Assembly: GCA_029891385.1 (NCBI GenBank)
Contig: CM057230.1
Coordinates: 20,402,847 to 20,466,846, forward strand
DNA length: 64,000 nt
Origin: Erythroxylum novogranatense
Lineage: Eukaryota; Streptophyta; Magnoliopsida; Malpighiales; Erythroxylaceae
Reading direction: 5' to 3'
Notes under the pieces: model-generated
Database searches by the model: none
What the model saw: the letters and a program-made list of their open reading frames with translations, nothing else
Told to the model about the DNA's origin: nothing
Made by a program: the position numbers and the translations under genes
Shown here: piece by piece, positions 12,561-25,600 of the stretch
Position numbering within the stretch: the stretch's first letter is position 1
Layout of the letters: the number at the start of each line of letters is the position of its first letter

Positions 12561-12910
12561 TGCACACTTGCTCGCATGCACTAGGTGATCACTGAGTCGT
12601 GAACGAAGAGGCTCATTACCACCGCCTGGGGGCCTCACCCACTCCCGAGCTACGGACTCATCCATGCTCTCCTCCTCGACGGAGAGTCAGTGCAATTGAA
12701 CCTTGCAAAACTCCTCGTGTCCTTCGACGAGGTGGCATCGCATCCTTCAATGAAAATACTAGTGATTAGCTACAATTGCTTTTAAGCTTAGTTCTATATG
12801 TATGCATGATATGCATGTCACGTAATGCAAACAATCAATTCATAAAGTAAACATTTAATCACATACAAAACAATATTCCTACTATACATTTTAAACCTAG
12901 GAGTAAGCCT

Positions 12911-12928
12911 AAACTCGATACCAAACAA
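12911..12928 (-). other. Probable tRNA-iMet-type primer binding site
   Basis: On the minus strand, just inside the 5' LTR, the sequence TGGTATC (12923-12917) matches the first bases of the initiator-methionine primer site TGGTATCAGAGC used by many plant retrotransposons. The following bases differ (GAGTTT), so the site is decayed or only partly complementary. Confidence 0.55.
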
Positions 12929-15900
12929 TGTTGGACCCCGCCTCCAAGGCCCAACATTCAACCCATAAAACATACATAAGCATAGAGGACCCAAACCGAC
13001 ACAAAATTGGCCACAAAAGGAGAAATCTTAAAATAGAAAATTTGGCTTTGGATTTTAAGAAAATATGTTCCTTACGCTCTCACGGTTCCAACGCCACTGA
13101 AATCGCTCAATTCGGATTTGAAATGAAAAGTTATGGCAAAATGCTATCTTAAAGAAAACAAGAAAATGACCCCTCTACCGACTTCATGTAAATATTTGAA
13201 AACTTTAGAGGCAAAATTACTGATCGACTCCTTCATAAAAGTGTAGATTTATGCCTCTAGTTTCTTTTAAAACACGAATCGCCTCAATCCGAGCCATATA
13301 GCTCCAGATATTTAAAAGTTGGGAGGTATATTCGAAAGAATCACCGACCTCCACACTTTGTCTTAAACCACCTTTTTCAATTTAAAATAAAATTGATAAG
13401 TAAAATGTAGAAGGTTAGAAAATCTCTTAAAAACCATCGGTTTGAAAATCAGCTCAATCGAAAGTCTATGCAAGAAGTTATGGCCAAAGAAGGGGAGGGT
13501 CGATCACCAAAACCGACCCCATACTGCAGAAGAGTCTCTTAGATGTCGGGTTCAAGCCCGCCTGGCCGGACGAGCTCCCGGACGAGCCTTGCGCTGGGCG
13601 CTCACCAGCAGCCGCCTGGCATGGGCGAAGTGGCGCTCGCTTCGCTCATGAAGCGCTGGGTGAGCCGCCCTACACTGACCTATCCGACTTCTAACCCTCA
13701 TAACTTTTGACTCAGAGCTCCAAATTAGAACACGTCGGAGGCGTTGGAAAGCTAAGAGAAAATTCTATATTTTCAAGAAGGACTCACAAGCAAGCTCGGA
13801 ATCTACAGGAATCAAAAGTTCCCACTAAGACAGGTCGACTAACTCTCCACAAACAAGACTGCAATTTCGACCTTCATAACTTTTGACCCGTAATTCCAAA
13901 TTTAACAAACTTAGTGTCTATGGAAAGGTAAAAGAATTATCTACAACTTTCATGAAGACCACCGACCTATATTCCAACTCTATATGGGTCAAGAGTGGAC
14001 TCAAAGCTTCGCTACCAATCATGTCACTATGACAGCTCTGATTAAACACCAACGACTCACACTTACCAATTTACACATCATAAATAGCTCATAAATATCC
14101 CGGAAGAGGCTCTATAGCTCACTAACACTCTCAACAAGTCTAAAAGATCCCATATGACCTATATCAACCTAGAAATTTGCAGAAAACACAACAACTCCAA
14201 AATTTGCATAAACTTCCACAACTCACCGACCTCTGCAAAATTTCCAAAGAAGCTCTCCCAAAGCCAAAACCCAAAGAACCACTCAAAATGAAAATACTCA
14301 TACACATGCTATTTCCAAGATCTTACATAGATCACAAATCAACCAATTCACATGAAGAGAGTACTAGAGCTCTCATTCTCATTTCAAATCATAGCAAAGA
14401 TTCATACATAGCTTTGGTTACATATTGGCATATTTATCAAAATAAAGCACAAAATACAAGAATGGGATGCTCAATGATCAATATGCTTACAAAGCTATTT
14501 CAAAAGCTAATTACTAACTTAATACAAAAGTTTCTAGAGATCTTGGAGTTTTTGTCCGATGCCCTTGCAAGGTTCCACAATCAACTAGAATTTTCACCTG
14601 ATGAGGGAGAATGGGGGTGAGCGAAACACTACTCAGCTAACAACAAGTTTATAGCCATCGAATAATGAACCACACACACACACATCATTAATAATTCAAA
14701 GCATTAGCAATTAACTCAACTCATCACATAAAGCATAACATGGAATCCTCTTGCAATTAAAACATATATTAGGCATCATGAACACAAATAAATGATGGAT
14801 GCACACATTTGACTCGAGAGTTCCATAAACACGATTTAAAACCGAAGTTTACCGTAATCACGACGAGTGCATTTTCAGATCTCGTAAGCCTCAAAGCAGC
14901 AAAAGGGAGAAGGCTAATGGGGTCAACGTGCACGTGACTTTACGATAGAGGTTCTCTCTCCCAAACACAAACAAACTATGTTCACATATTCATACGTAAA
15001 AGTAGCATTTTATGCTTCTTTCATACTTTCGAATCATCAAAGTTCCATTCTTTTCTTTCAAATCATATGAATACACTTCCAATATGCTCATAATATAACA
15101 AAGATAGCACACATAGGCATTTGCCCACTACACAACGACTATAAAAATGTTACCCACCTATCGTAGAAATCCGAATTCAAGATCGCCCTTCCTCCTTGTC
15201 TTGAGTAGAGTTTTCTTGAGTTCCTTCAAACAAAACACATCTCTAATCAATTTTCTAACTTCATAGGAAGGGTCATAATATTCAGAAATTAAAGGGAAAA
15301 CTAATATTAACCTTAACCTAACCTACCCATGGCTCATTTAAGCTAAAATAACCATAACCTTCCCTAACCCCCATAGATCTCACCTTCTCTTCCATTTTTC
15401 TTCAATCTCTACACAAGCCCTAACTTCCATCCTACACCATTTTCGAATCTATCTTAAGAAAAGATGAAAACTTACCTTTCTCACTTGATTTCTCTCATTT
15501 TTCTCCTTCTTTCTTCTTCTCCACAAGCCTCCCACGATTTTTCTCTCTTCCTTTCTTCCTTGGCCGACCACTCTTCTTTTCTCCTTGGCTCACGATTTTC
15601 TTCTTCTCTTCTTTTCCTTTGGGTTCTACGACACTCTCTCTTCTCCTCCTCTTCCTTTAACTCTTCTTTAATTCTCAACTTAAATCCTCCATCCAAAACT
15701 ACATAGTTTTGGTATTGGGCTCCTCCTTATCCTTTTTAACTCCTTTGGGCTCTTCCTCTTATAACTTACAAGCCCACTATACCTTAGCCCACTTATTTCT
15801 AATCCTCCTTCTTATTCCACTTACCTAAAGCCCATAATTTCTAACATTTAATTCTAACCCTCCATTTAATTTCTAACTTCTAATTCCAAGCCCAACATAA

Positions 15901-16019
15901 AATATTTATATAAACACATAATTAAATCAATTAAGACAAAATAAAATAATTAACGAATAAATCCATAAATAAATAAATAATTAATTCAAATAAAATAAAA
16001 AAATTTTCGGGGCCCAACA
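12929..16019 (-). repeat. 5' LTR of the chromovirus
   Basis: This 3091 bp repeat is the partner of 2369-5471. It has the same TGTTGG...CCAACA ends and long collinear stretches with scattered single-base differences and short indels. The GC-rich part near 13550-13670 is markedly rearranged relative to the other copy. Confidence 0.92.
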
Positions 16020-16101
16020 CTAGGAATTATTGATTTGTAGTCTCATGCAATGGCTCATAAAACTTTTATGGAACATAACTTGAAGATTTTAAGGCATGAA
16101 T

Positions 16102-18258
16102 TATAACACCCCTTATTCATTAATGGAATCGACATACCGAGTGTTACCATATTTCTAAATACCTAATACTTCAACAAAAATATTTTCTATTTAAAACCTC
16201 ATTATTCTAGTCATTACCATTCACTTTATAAAAATTTAGACAGAGAGTTTCTCCATATTTGCTTAAAACCTTCTGCAAGAAACTTCAATACACTTCTTAT
16301 GCATGTTACTCAATTATCCATCTTTATGCCAAACTATGTGAAAAAATAATTTACCATCCTCTAGTACATTTCAACACATCTAAATCAGATTTCATACATA
16401 ACTTTCATTTATTCATATATAATTCACAATAAAATCATGTATGATCTTTTACTTCTTTATGTGTACTTGTCACAACCAAAAACAAAATAAAAATTTGTAG
16501 TACATTTACCTCCAAATTTTTTGAGATCCTATATGTGACTCCTGCCTTATAGTAGATCCACTATAGCTTTCTTCTAATTCTTTTCAAAACTTATGCGCGG
16601 AGAGAATTTCCACACGCTAAGCTATAGGCTTAGTGGTGTTTAAACAATTCTATTTCTCGTTCAATTCAATTCATTCACATGCATAATATATAATATTTTT
16701 CACATATAAATATCTTCATTTATTTTTAAGCATAAATAGTCATTTAAAATCCAGCTATAAAATACAAGCATGTATCTATTTTAATAATTCATATCTAATC
16801 ACATAATGATCAATAAATTATCTACTTTTTGTAATTGTCCCAAAGTAAAATCCATCAGAATTGCATCACCGAGCCGATAAAAAAATACAAGATCAAGTTC
16901 TCAGCATCATACGATCCATTTTTTATATACATTCATATTGGAACTGAGCTCTCAGAGCCATGTAATTCATAACACAAATCAAATGTCTTGCACCGGAACC
17001 GAGCTCTTGGAGTCATACAATCCAATAACATATATCATGATGAAGTACTGCTAACTCCCTAGTTAACATGCCAACCTTATTACATTCCTCCAATTTCTAT
17101 CTATTTTATTAGAGGCAAATCTAATTAAATTCCATTGAAATTTCATAATAAAAGCTCATAATAACCAATTCAAGCGATTCCATATTTGACCAAAGTAAAT
17201 GTCCTTTTTTTCTTTCGTTATTAGTTTTAATTTAATTCATACAACATTCAAGACATATTCATCTCAACAATTAGTCAAAAATAACATCTATATCAGGTTT
17301 CTCGATTCAAACATAATTTATACCAATTGGGGAAACTATAAAATTTAAATCCAAAATCTCAATAATCACATATATTACTTCATTTAACAATCAATTAAAT
17401 ATTTTTAACAACAATTTCATAAACCCCTAATTTTACTCAATAACTATAAATTTCCTAATACAAAATTTTTAGGAAAAAATAGAATTGCAAGAACACATAT
17501 TAAATTGATGTCCAAATCTTCAAATTAAACATTCGTAAACTTCAATTTTATCATCAATTCCTTATTTCACCTCTTTCTCTTTCTCCGTCTCCTTCAATTC
17601 ATCTTCTTTAACTTCATAATATTGCATAACAAATTCAATTTTATGCATCTTATTCATCAATGCATGCAACTACAAAAAAAAAATGTATTAAAAATAATTA
17701 AAACTCCGTTAACTCACCTTATAAATTTTTGGGTACTATTCATCAAGAATACCCATATACCTTTTTCTTCAACTTTTACCTTTTTTGTTTGATATAATGA
17801 GTTTAGGGACCTTAGGTTGAGGATTTAGTTTCTAATAGGTGATTTGGGGGTTAAAAAATAAAGAAAATTGGCTTGAAATTTAAAGAAATGAAAGAAAAAT
17901 GAAAAAGAAAGGAGGGAGGTTAATTAATATCCATTTTTTCTTTGTCTCAATAAGAATACTCATAAGAAACATATCAATTTCTTATAAAGACCTTAATTAA
18001 TATGGTTTATTTTCATTAATATTTTTTGATTTGACCTTCACTATTTCTCGAGTCAAACTTTAACTACTGGCCAACTCTTGGTCAAACTCTCAAGACGAAT
18101 TTGTTTGGAGCTCTAATTTGATCATCAGGCTATCATTGAATAATATTATCCGATGTCAAATAAAATAAAATACAAATTATGTCCCGAGTGTCACTCAGGA
18201 TATACTATTCACGATCCAAAAAGTAATTTTCATGAATTCAATATTTTGGGGCGTTATA
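16102..18258 (-). mobile_element. Solo LTR of a Ty3/gypsy element with deaminated-looking ends
   Basis: The ends read TATAACACCCC and GGGGCGTTATA, mutated forms of the usual TGTAAC...GTTACA termini. Flanking 5 bp are TGAAT (16097-16101) and TAAAT (18259-18263), a target duplication with one transition. A CGAGTG motif occurs near both ends. Around 16865-17030 a segment containing 'gagctct..gag..cat..aatccaat' recurs about three times imperfectly. No coding domain is seen. Minus orientation is suggested by TATAACGCCCCAAAA as the likely 5' start. Confidence 0.65.
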
Positions 18259-18263
18259 TAAAT

Positions 18264-20396
18264 CGGTGTAAAACTTATGGAATTTAAGAAAATTTTTCAC
18301 TAATCCTAGCAAAAACTAACAAGGAAGTCGGTACTAGAAGTAATAAATACGCGACACATTTTAAGAATAGAGGAAGAAGTTGTCAGGAATGTAATAATGC
18401 CTATATTTGTATGAAGGTGTATTGGAAAATCGTAACAAAATCCAATCCCTACCATGGCAAAATAATTATGAAAGTTTTTCGCAAATTGGTTTCCAGAAAA
18501 TTAACATTAATTTAATTCTATAAAATGATTAACACATAAATTATAATAAAAACATTAAGCTAAATTCATATTTTCTTTCGAAGCTTGATCATGTTCTTAT
18601 CCTATCCCTCAAATCGTTTTCAAAATCGATCCGTCTTAACCACCATAACTATACAAATGTCCAGTCTTTAATGTTATCTATAAAACAGGTTGAAAGAACT
18701 CTGTAATGCCTACAGAGATAGTTAAACAAGAAGTACTAGCTTCATAGATCTTAAGTATATTTATAATAAGTTTTGATTTTAGTAATTTAATTGAAATTAA
18801 ATTATAATTTCACTTAAACTTTAATTAGAATTACAAATATTTCTAATTTAATATCGCTTATGCCCAAATAAGATCCAATATCTCATATCGATCCTTATTT
18901 ATTAAATATCTCATAATTAATCATAAAGTTTCTCAAACTTTACAATCAAGTCCAACTTAACTAAAAATCATGTTCTCTTCATTTCATTCTTTATCCGAGA
19001 CCCATCAAGTTCTCAAATATGTTAGCAATGATTGTAAATTTTAATTTTAATTCATAGTTAGAATTAGATAAATTAAAACTCTTTCAATTTATCTTTAATT
19101 ATATAATTAAACAATTTATAATCATATATCAAGATTGACATTGAGTAACTTATCGTAACTACTCAAATATTTATGAGTGTCATAGTAGTTTTGACTAACC
19201 TTCTGTGCATGATTTTTTAGTATAATTCAATCATTTCATCTTACAATGTTTCGATTAAACAAAAAGCATGAAATTAATTTCTACTCTATTTTAAGTCTAA
19301 TCATATTAGTTCTCTGCCATTAGCTGTCGATTTAAATAATGACATTTGTAAACTATTTACAAAATGTCATTCTAACTTATCTAAGGATTTTTCAAATAAA
19401 TGCTAATCGAGAACAACGAAACATTCTCCCTAATTACTTTAGGGCGATGAATTCTATCTTGATCATACAACCATCTTTATATAGTTCATGCTATGTCCAA
19501 TAACTAACGATTGATCGATTTATGATTAAATAGATTATAAGTAATATCAAAACATATCAATTCATATACAATATAACTTTGGAGACCTTAAGTCAAATGT
19601 TCACTTATATAATCATCATAATGATAATTTCATAGGCATACAAATAATGTTCCAAAAGAATTTCTCACATCGGGTATATTCAGTAAACTTGTTATCTAAC
19701 AAGCACCCACCCTTTTGTTTAAGTATACCCATACTCTAGTCAATGAAATCGATTACTTCTTTCATAAAGAAAACATAATGTATGCTAGTATTTTTATGTT
19801 TTATTAATGTCCATCTTAATATAACAATGATTAGGAACAATTTATGGATAATATATAAATACAATATGAATATCATAATTATAATCTCATTATAATTTCA
19901 TTTGCAATGTATAATTATCCTGTGAACTTTATCATATACATTTAAATATGTATAAGATAAAAAGGCATTTAAATTATTTTATCAATAAATTACAATAAAT
20001 TGATTGATCTGTAGGACATAAACTAATAGGTGGAATTTTCCATATGTGTAGATGCAAATTCAATTGGCTAGAGTTTTAAAGCGAAAAGTTTTTTTTTTTT
20101 TTACTTTCATAAACTCAAAAAATGAAAAGGTATAAATAATTTCAATTTAGTTAGACAAAGATGATATTCAATGATATGGTTTATATGAAACTTGTCATAG
20201 AATTCCTTTATAAAAGTAGTTTAAGAAAGGTTTTTATGTTTGTCTTGCCACCTAAGTCTATTAATATTGAGGAAAGCTTGCCAAAATTTGTCAGAACTCT
20301 GCTGTTTTGGAGTATTAAGGTCGATTTGAGCGATTGTTCAATTAGGCTAAGGATTAGCATGAAAGGTACTTAACAGGAACTTTTATTAAAGGTTTA
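18264..20396. other. AT-rich intergenic stretch, nothing recognised
   Basis: This is low-complexity AT-rich sequence with a T-run near 20090. The open frames are short and resemble no known protein. It could contain old LTR sequence, but I found no ends or duplications that support one. Confidence 0.5.
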
Positions 20397-20401
20397 AATT
20401 C

Positions 20402-20812
20402 TGGTCGGGTCGGTCGTGTCGGGCCCGGATCCAGTCGAAACGACCCGTGGGCCGATCGGTCCACTCTTCAGAAGATCAGTCTTATGCCTAGGTCCATGCC
20501 CTCCTTGGCCCATCCGTAGAAGGAAGTCTCTCATGCAAACACGTAAAGACCTAAACCTAACTGCAAAACCATATATAAGGTATAATTTTCCCATAATTGA
20601 GGTACGAAATCATAACCTAGTTGTTTTCTCTGCTATGATCAACCTCACCTTCACCAAAAGACTGACTTGAGCGTCGGAGGGACTAATCGGGACACAACCC
20701 CCGACGAGCCTTCTTTGTTTTGCAGGTATCTTCACGTCGGATTCATCATAGAAAGCAGCAGACTTATGGATCGAATCAAGAACGCATAGTTCGGCCAAAA
20801 TTCGCAGAACCA
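20402..20812 (+). repeat. 5' LTR of the Tat element
   Basis: This 411 bp repeat is nearly identical to 30211-30624 from the shared CGGTCCACTCTTCAGAAG motif onward. Differences cluster in the first ~55 bp and in a few small indels. The usual primer-site position just after it reads TCACGCCCACCGCACGGG, which resembles a mutated TGGCGCCCACCG-type site. Confidence 0.92.
20572..20580 (+). promoter_or_regulatory. TATA box of the Tat 5' LTR
   Basis: TATATAAGG is conserved in both LTR copies and is followed within the LTR by a plausible R region. It is the only TATA-like motif in a mostly mixed-composition LTR. Confidence 0.6.
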
Positions 20813-20883
20813 TCACGCCCACCGCACGGGCCTGAATTCCGGGCACCACGTCCAGAAACACTCAAATCAGTCAGGCGGCGGCG

Positions 20884-22637
20884 ATGAACCCTGATATAGC
20901 CGCTGTCGCGGCTCTGGCGATGCAACGTATAGGTTTGCAGCTACCTGCGACTCTGCCGCCTGCACCGCATGTTTCTCGCACGGAATCCTCAGATCCTAAC
21001 GATCAACTGCAACCTCAAACCTTAGAATAGGAAGAACAAAGTGTAGCTTTGGAGGATAACGCTGCACCCAATACACACCCGAACCTCCAACACCGAACGG
21101 GTGCAGAACCTATTCCGGCTGTGCACACCACTCTGACCCGAAAACAGATCGAAGAAGCAGCTGATCTGTTGATTCGCCAGATCTTGCAGCCTCAACCAAG
21201 ACAATAAAGAAATTTATTTGTACAAAGAAGCCGCCGATGATCAAAGATGACGATCGATCATCGGCCAACCGAAGCCCTCGAGAAAATCGTGGATGATCGG
21301 ATTAACACGGTATGAAGCTCGTCCGGATCGCCGACGGCGCAAGATGATACTCTCCTTCACTCCGAAATTTGATAGCCTCCCAAGACCGGCATAAAAATAT
21401 CGACCCCCGAGAAATACACTGGGAAGACCGACCCCCTGGATTACCTGCAGCACTTCCAGTCCATGATGAACCTACATTGTGTTCCGGACGCTATCCAATG
21501 TAAGGCTTTCACGGCCTTCCAAGAGGAGCTCAATGATGGTTTAACAAATTTGCCCGAGTCAGTATCACATGCTTCGAAGATTTCAGGTTGTTATTCCTGA
21601 ACCAATTCGCCACTAGTAAGCGATCGCAGAAGACAGCTTTGGAGGTGATGCAACTTACCCAATGAAGGAATGAGAGTTTGCGGGAGTTCATCACTTGGTT
21701 CAACAACAAAGCAGTCGAGGTTCCCGATCTCACTTGCTCGTCCATGCTGGTCGCACTCATGAACAACACGAGGGATGAGGAGTTCAAGAAGTCATTAGCC
21801 CTCGATCAGCCCCGATCTGTTCAGGAAATAAGAAACAGGGCGGATAAGTACATTCAGCTTGAAGAAGTGCTGAAAAATACGAGGCGTCGGACGGATGATC
21901 GCTTGCCAAATGACAGGGCGGGCAATTCGCACAAGCGGCAAAAAAGCCAATCGAGTTGGAGAAGGCCGACCGATCGACAGGGATATCGACAGGAGTTCAC
22001 CCCGCTCAACAGGCGATATGCAGAAGTATTGGCGGCCATGAGAGCGGATGGGAAAACCATCCGAGAACCCGAGAAAATGAAGACCCCCTACAAGGATAGG
22101 AACCCCAATTTATACTGCCGTTTCCACAAAGAGGTCGGTCATGATACGGAAGATTGCTGGCGGTTGAAAAAAGAAATCGAATTCCTCATACAAAGGGAAA
22201 GGTTAGGCCGATTCGTGAAGCGCGAACAAAACGCCGATCGGGATAGTCATCGCAGGACAGGTCGACCAGATAATAGGCGACCGCCTCCAAGGCAAAATGA
22301 CAGGAATGATGGGGGTAGGCAGAATGCGAATACAGATAATCGACGGGAAGAGAGAGGGCGGTCAAGGGAAAGAATCGATGGAAACGCTAGGCAACAAGAT
22401 GACCGACCGGCTGGGGTCATTAACATGATATTCAGTGGAAATGCAGCAGGGGGATCCACCACTAAAGGGAGAAAAAGATATGCCAAACAGGTCGGCAAAG
22501 ACTCACCCACCAAAAAACTGAAGGATAACGACGAGATGGTCTCATTCGATGAGTCGGACCTCGATGGAGTAAGTTGCCCTCATGGTGACGCCCTCGTGGT
22601 AAATCCGAACATGGATTGTTACGAGGTGAAGCGGTGA
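20884..22637 (+). pseudogene. Tat gag polyprotein, N-terminal part broken
   Basis: An ATG at 20884 opens MNPDIAAVAALAMQRIG and stops in frame at 21028-21030 (TAG). Further frames then restore the capsid-like segment, including DYLQHFQSMMNLHCVPDA and, from about 21678, FITWFNNKAVEVPD. The last 300 codons are open. They include a basic linker and YCRFHKEVGHDTEDCWRLK, the C-x7-H-x4-C motif characteristic of gag in this lineage, followed by an Arg/Asp-rich nucleic-acid-binding tail (RREERGRSRER). The gag function would be particle assembly and RNA packaging. Frameshifts between 21030 and 21680 make the gene non-functional as read. Confidence 0.85.
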
Positions 22638-25600
22638 TGATTGATACGGTAGCTCGATCGACTGTTGTATTATGAGGCCTTCAAGCGTATGAAGGTGCCC
22701 AAGATCGACTACTACCTACGACGGCCCCATCAAAGGAGTAACCGGGCGGCATACCTATTCGCCGTGTATTTGAAAGTGAAGTTTGACGTGTCGTGTCGAT
22801 AGAAATGGATGTTGAGTTCTAGTCGAAGTTTCAAGGGCGATAATGCAATAATCGGGCGGCTACTCAAAATGCCCTCAGACGGCCGTTCTCCACCTACTAC
22901 TAAGCAATGAAGTTCCCGACACCCCACGTAATTGGTATTGTCGGGTCACAGAGAATCGCCAGGAATGTTACTTAGGAGACTAAAACACTAGACGGGCGGT
23001 AGGTCGACGAGCTCCTCGATGTGAGAACCGATGAAGAGACGGATAGGATGAACCCAGTGGAAGAAACGCAGAAGTCGCATTGATCTAAACCGACTCTCTA
23101 AGTTCACAAACCTAGGTTCCGAAATGCGTATGACCCGTTAAAGAAATCACAGATCGCTTGATGAAAAATAGGTCGGTTTTGCTTGGGTACCGAGCGACAC
23201 GCCTGAATTGCTCGATCGGTTGCATCGCACTCCTGGTATTCGCATGACCGCAGTTTCGATCGCATGTAAAAGCGATGGCACAAAGAAGGAGCGGCGAGGG
23301 GTAATCGAGAAAGAAGTAGAGAAGCTCGCTAAGGCCGGTTCATCCGGAGGTTAAATACCGAATGGCTCGCCAATGTGGTCTTAGTGAAAAGAAGAACGGA
23401 AGTGGAGAATGTGCATAGATTTCACCGACCAACAAAGCGTTCCCAAAGGATGCCTTCCCTTGCTAAGATCGACCAGCTTAGTAGACTCTACCTCAGGGCA
23501 TGAACTGCTCAGCTTCCTGGATGCCTTCTCAGGCTATCACCAGATTCAAATGAGTCTGAGGATTAAGAAAAGATCGCCTTCATAACCCACCAAGGTACAT
23601 ATTGCTACCAAGTAATGCCCTTCGGCTTGAAGAGCGCGGGAGCGACCTATCAACGGCTCGTCATGGAGGTCTTTAAAAAACAGATCGGCCGGTCGGTAGA
23701 AACCTATGTGGACGATATGGTGGTCAAAAGTAAGACGTCCGCGGAGCATGTGGAAGATCTTAAGGAAGTCTTCCAGACCCTGAATAAAATTCAGATGAAG
23801 CTGAACCCGAAAAAATGCATTTTTGAGGTGGCATCCGAAAAATTTCTAGGGTTTATGATCACTCAGTGGGGGATTGAAGCTAATCCAGAGAAGATTGAAG
23901 CCGTCATCCAGATGCCTTCACCGCAATGCTTGAAAGATGTACAGATATTAACCGGTCGGATAGTCTTGCTGAGCAGGTTCATTTCCAGATTGGGGGACAA
24001 GTGCCTCCCATTTTTTAAGATCTTGAGGAAAGCGAACGTGACTCAGTTCCAATGGCCGGACGAGTGCGAGAAAGCTTTTCAACACTTAAAGCAATACCTG
24101 TCTAGTCCACCTATCCTGCAAAGCCCGATAAAGGGAGAGAACCTAATTATATACTTGGCGGTTACGGAGGGGTCGGTCAGCGCGGTACTTATTCGATCGG
24201 AGGGAAGCGAACAACACCCCGTCTACTACGTCAGCAAAGTGTTGACCGGACCGGAAACGCGATATACGCCCATAGAGAAACTAGTCATCTCTTTGATAAT
24301 GGCAGCCCGGAAGCTAAGGCCTTACTTCCAAAGTCATACCATTGAAGTATGGACCGACCAACCCTCGTAGTAGCCTTTAAAAGCCAAACTGGGTCTACCG
24401 ATAAAGTGGTGCTAGAGCTGGGAGAGTTCGACATACAATACAAACCCCGCACGACCATTAAAGCGCAGGTGTTGGCAGACTTCATCGTAGAGATGAGCCA
24501 ACCGAGCACGAAGGACAAGCAGTTCCCCGCCTGGAGCTTGTTTGTTGACGGGTCGTCCAATACCGAGGGATGCTGAGCGAGAGCAGTGCTAATCAGCCCA
24601 CATGTGGAAGAAAAGGTAGAATACGCCATTCGGCTAGAATTCAAGGCCTCCAATAACGAGGCAGAATATGAGGCTCTGATAGTCGGCCTCCAACTAGCTA
24701 AGGAGATGGAGGTGAAGCAGCTGAAGATATATAGCGATAGCCAAGTAGTGGTCGACCAAGTCACAGGGCAGTATGAGGCCAAGGGGAACAGCATGATCAA
24801 GTATCTGGAGCTGGTAAAGCAGGAGTTGAGCAATTTTGAACAGTACTTGATCAGCATAATAGAACGAGCTCAAAATGCTAAAGCAGATGCGCTCTCCAAA
24901 ATGGCTTCCGACCGCGATGCCGTAAACAATGTTATGGTAGAACGATTAGATCGGCCTAGCATTCAGAAAGCCGAGGAAGTTCTCAATATAAGTACCGATC
25001 GGTCGAGTTGGACGGAACCGATCCCGCAGTACCTTTTAGAAAAAAACAACCAGAAGACGCGTCAGAGGCCAAGAAACTAAGAATAAAGGCAGCCGAGTAC
25101 ACGGTCGTCAATGGTACTCTATATAAGCGGTCTTACGACTGGCCCCTGCTTCGATGCTTGAATGAAGAAGAAGCCGAGCAGGCAATGGCTGAAGTCCATG
25201 AAGGGATGTGCGGAAATCATATAGGGGGCAGAATGTTGGCTCACTAATTGATCAGACAGGGGTAATACTAGCCGACAATTAGAAGTGACTGTCAGGAAAA
25301 GGTCGACCGATGCGAGGCCTGCCAGAGAAACAGCAGCCTGTCTCACCAGTCGACCGAAAGGATGAAAATTGTGAGTCATCCTATCCCGTTCGCTCAATGG
25401 GGAATGGATATACTGGGGCTCTTCCCTCTCGGTCCCACGCAAAAGATGTTCCTGATAGTGGCAATGGAATACTTCACTAAGTGGGTAGAAGCGGAGGCGG
25501 TCGCTACCATCACCAAGAGAGGTAGAAAGTTTCAGAAAGAAAAATATACTATGTCGCCGGATGCCTATGGTGTTGGTTACGATAATGGTCATAGCTCGAC

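Larger units (their letters stand above)
2369..16019 (-). mobile_element. Ty3/gypsy chromovirus (Tekay/Del-like), full length but decayed
   Basis: The element is bounded by two ~3.1 kb direct repeats beginning TGTTGG and ending CCAACA, and by an exact 5 bp target duplication CTAGG at 2364-2368 and 16020-16024. On the minus strand the order is 5' LTR, primer site, gag, protease, reverse transcriptase, RNase H, integrase with chromodomain-like tail, polypurine tract, 3' LTR. Protease-RT-RH-integrase order is diagnostic of Ty3/gypsy, and the integrase tail places it among chromoviruses. The very long LTRs fit the Tekay/Del branch. A younger solo LTR (7041-9652) splits pol. Every coding domain carries stops or frameshifts, so the copy is not autonomous. 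Confidence 0.93.

Noticed and set aside
20161..20373. 70-residue frame just before the Tat element.
   Set aside because: No recognisable domain; AT-rich chance frame.
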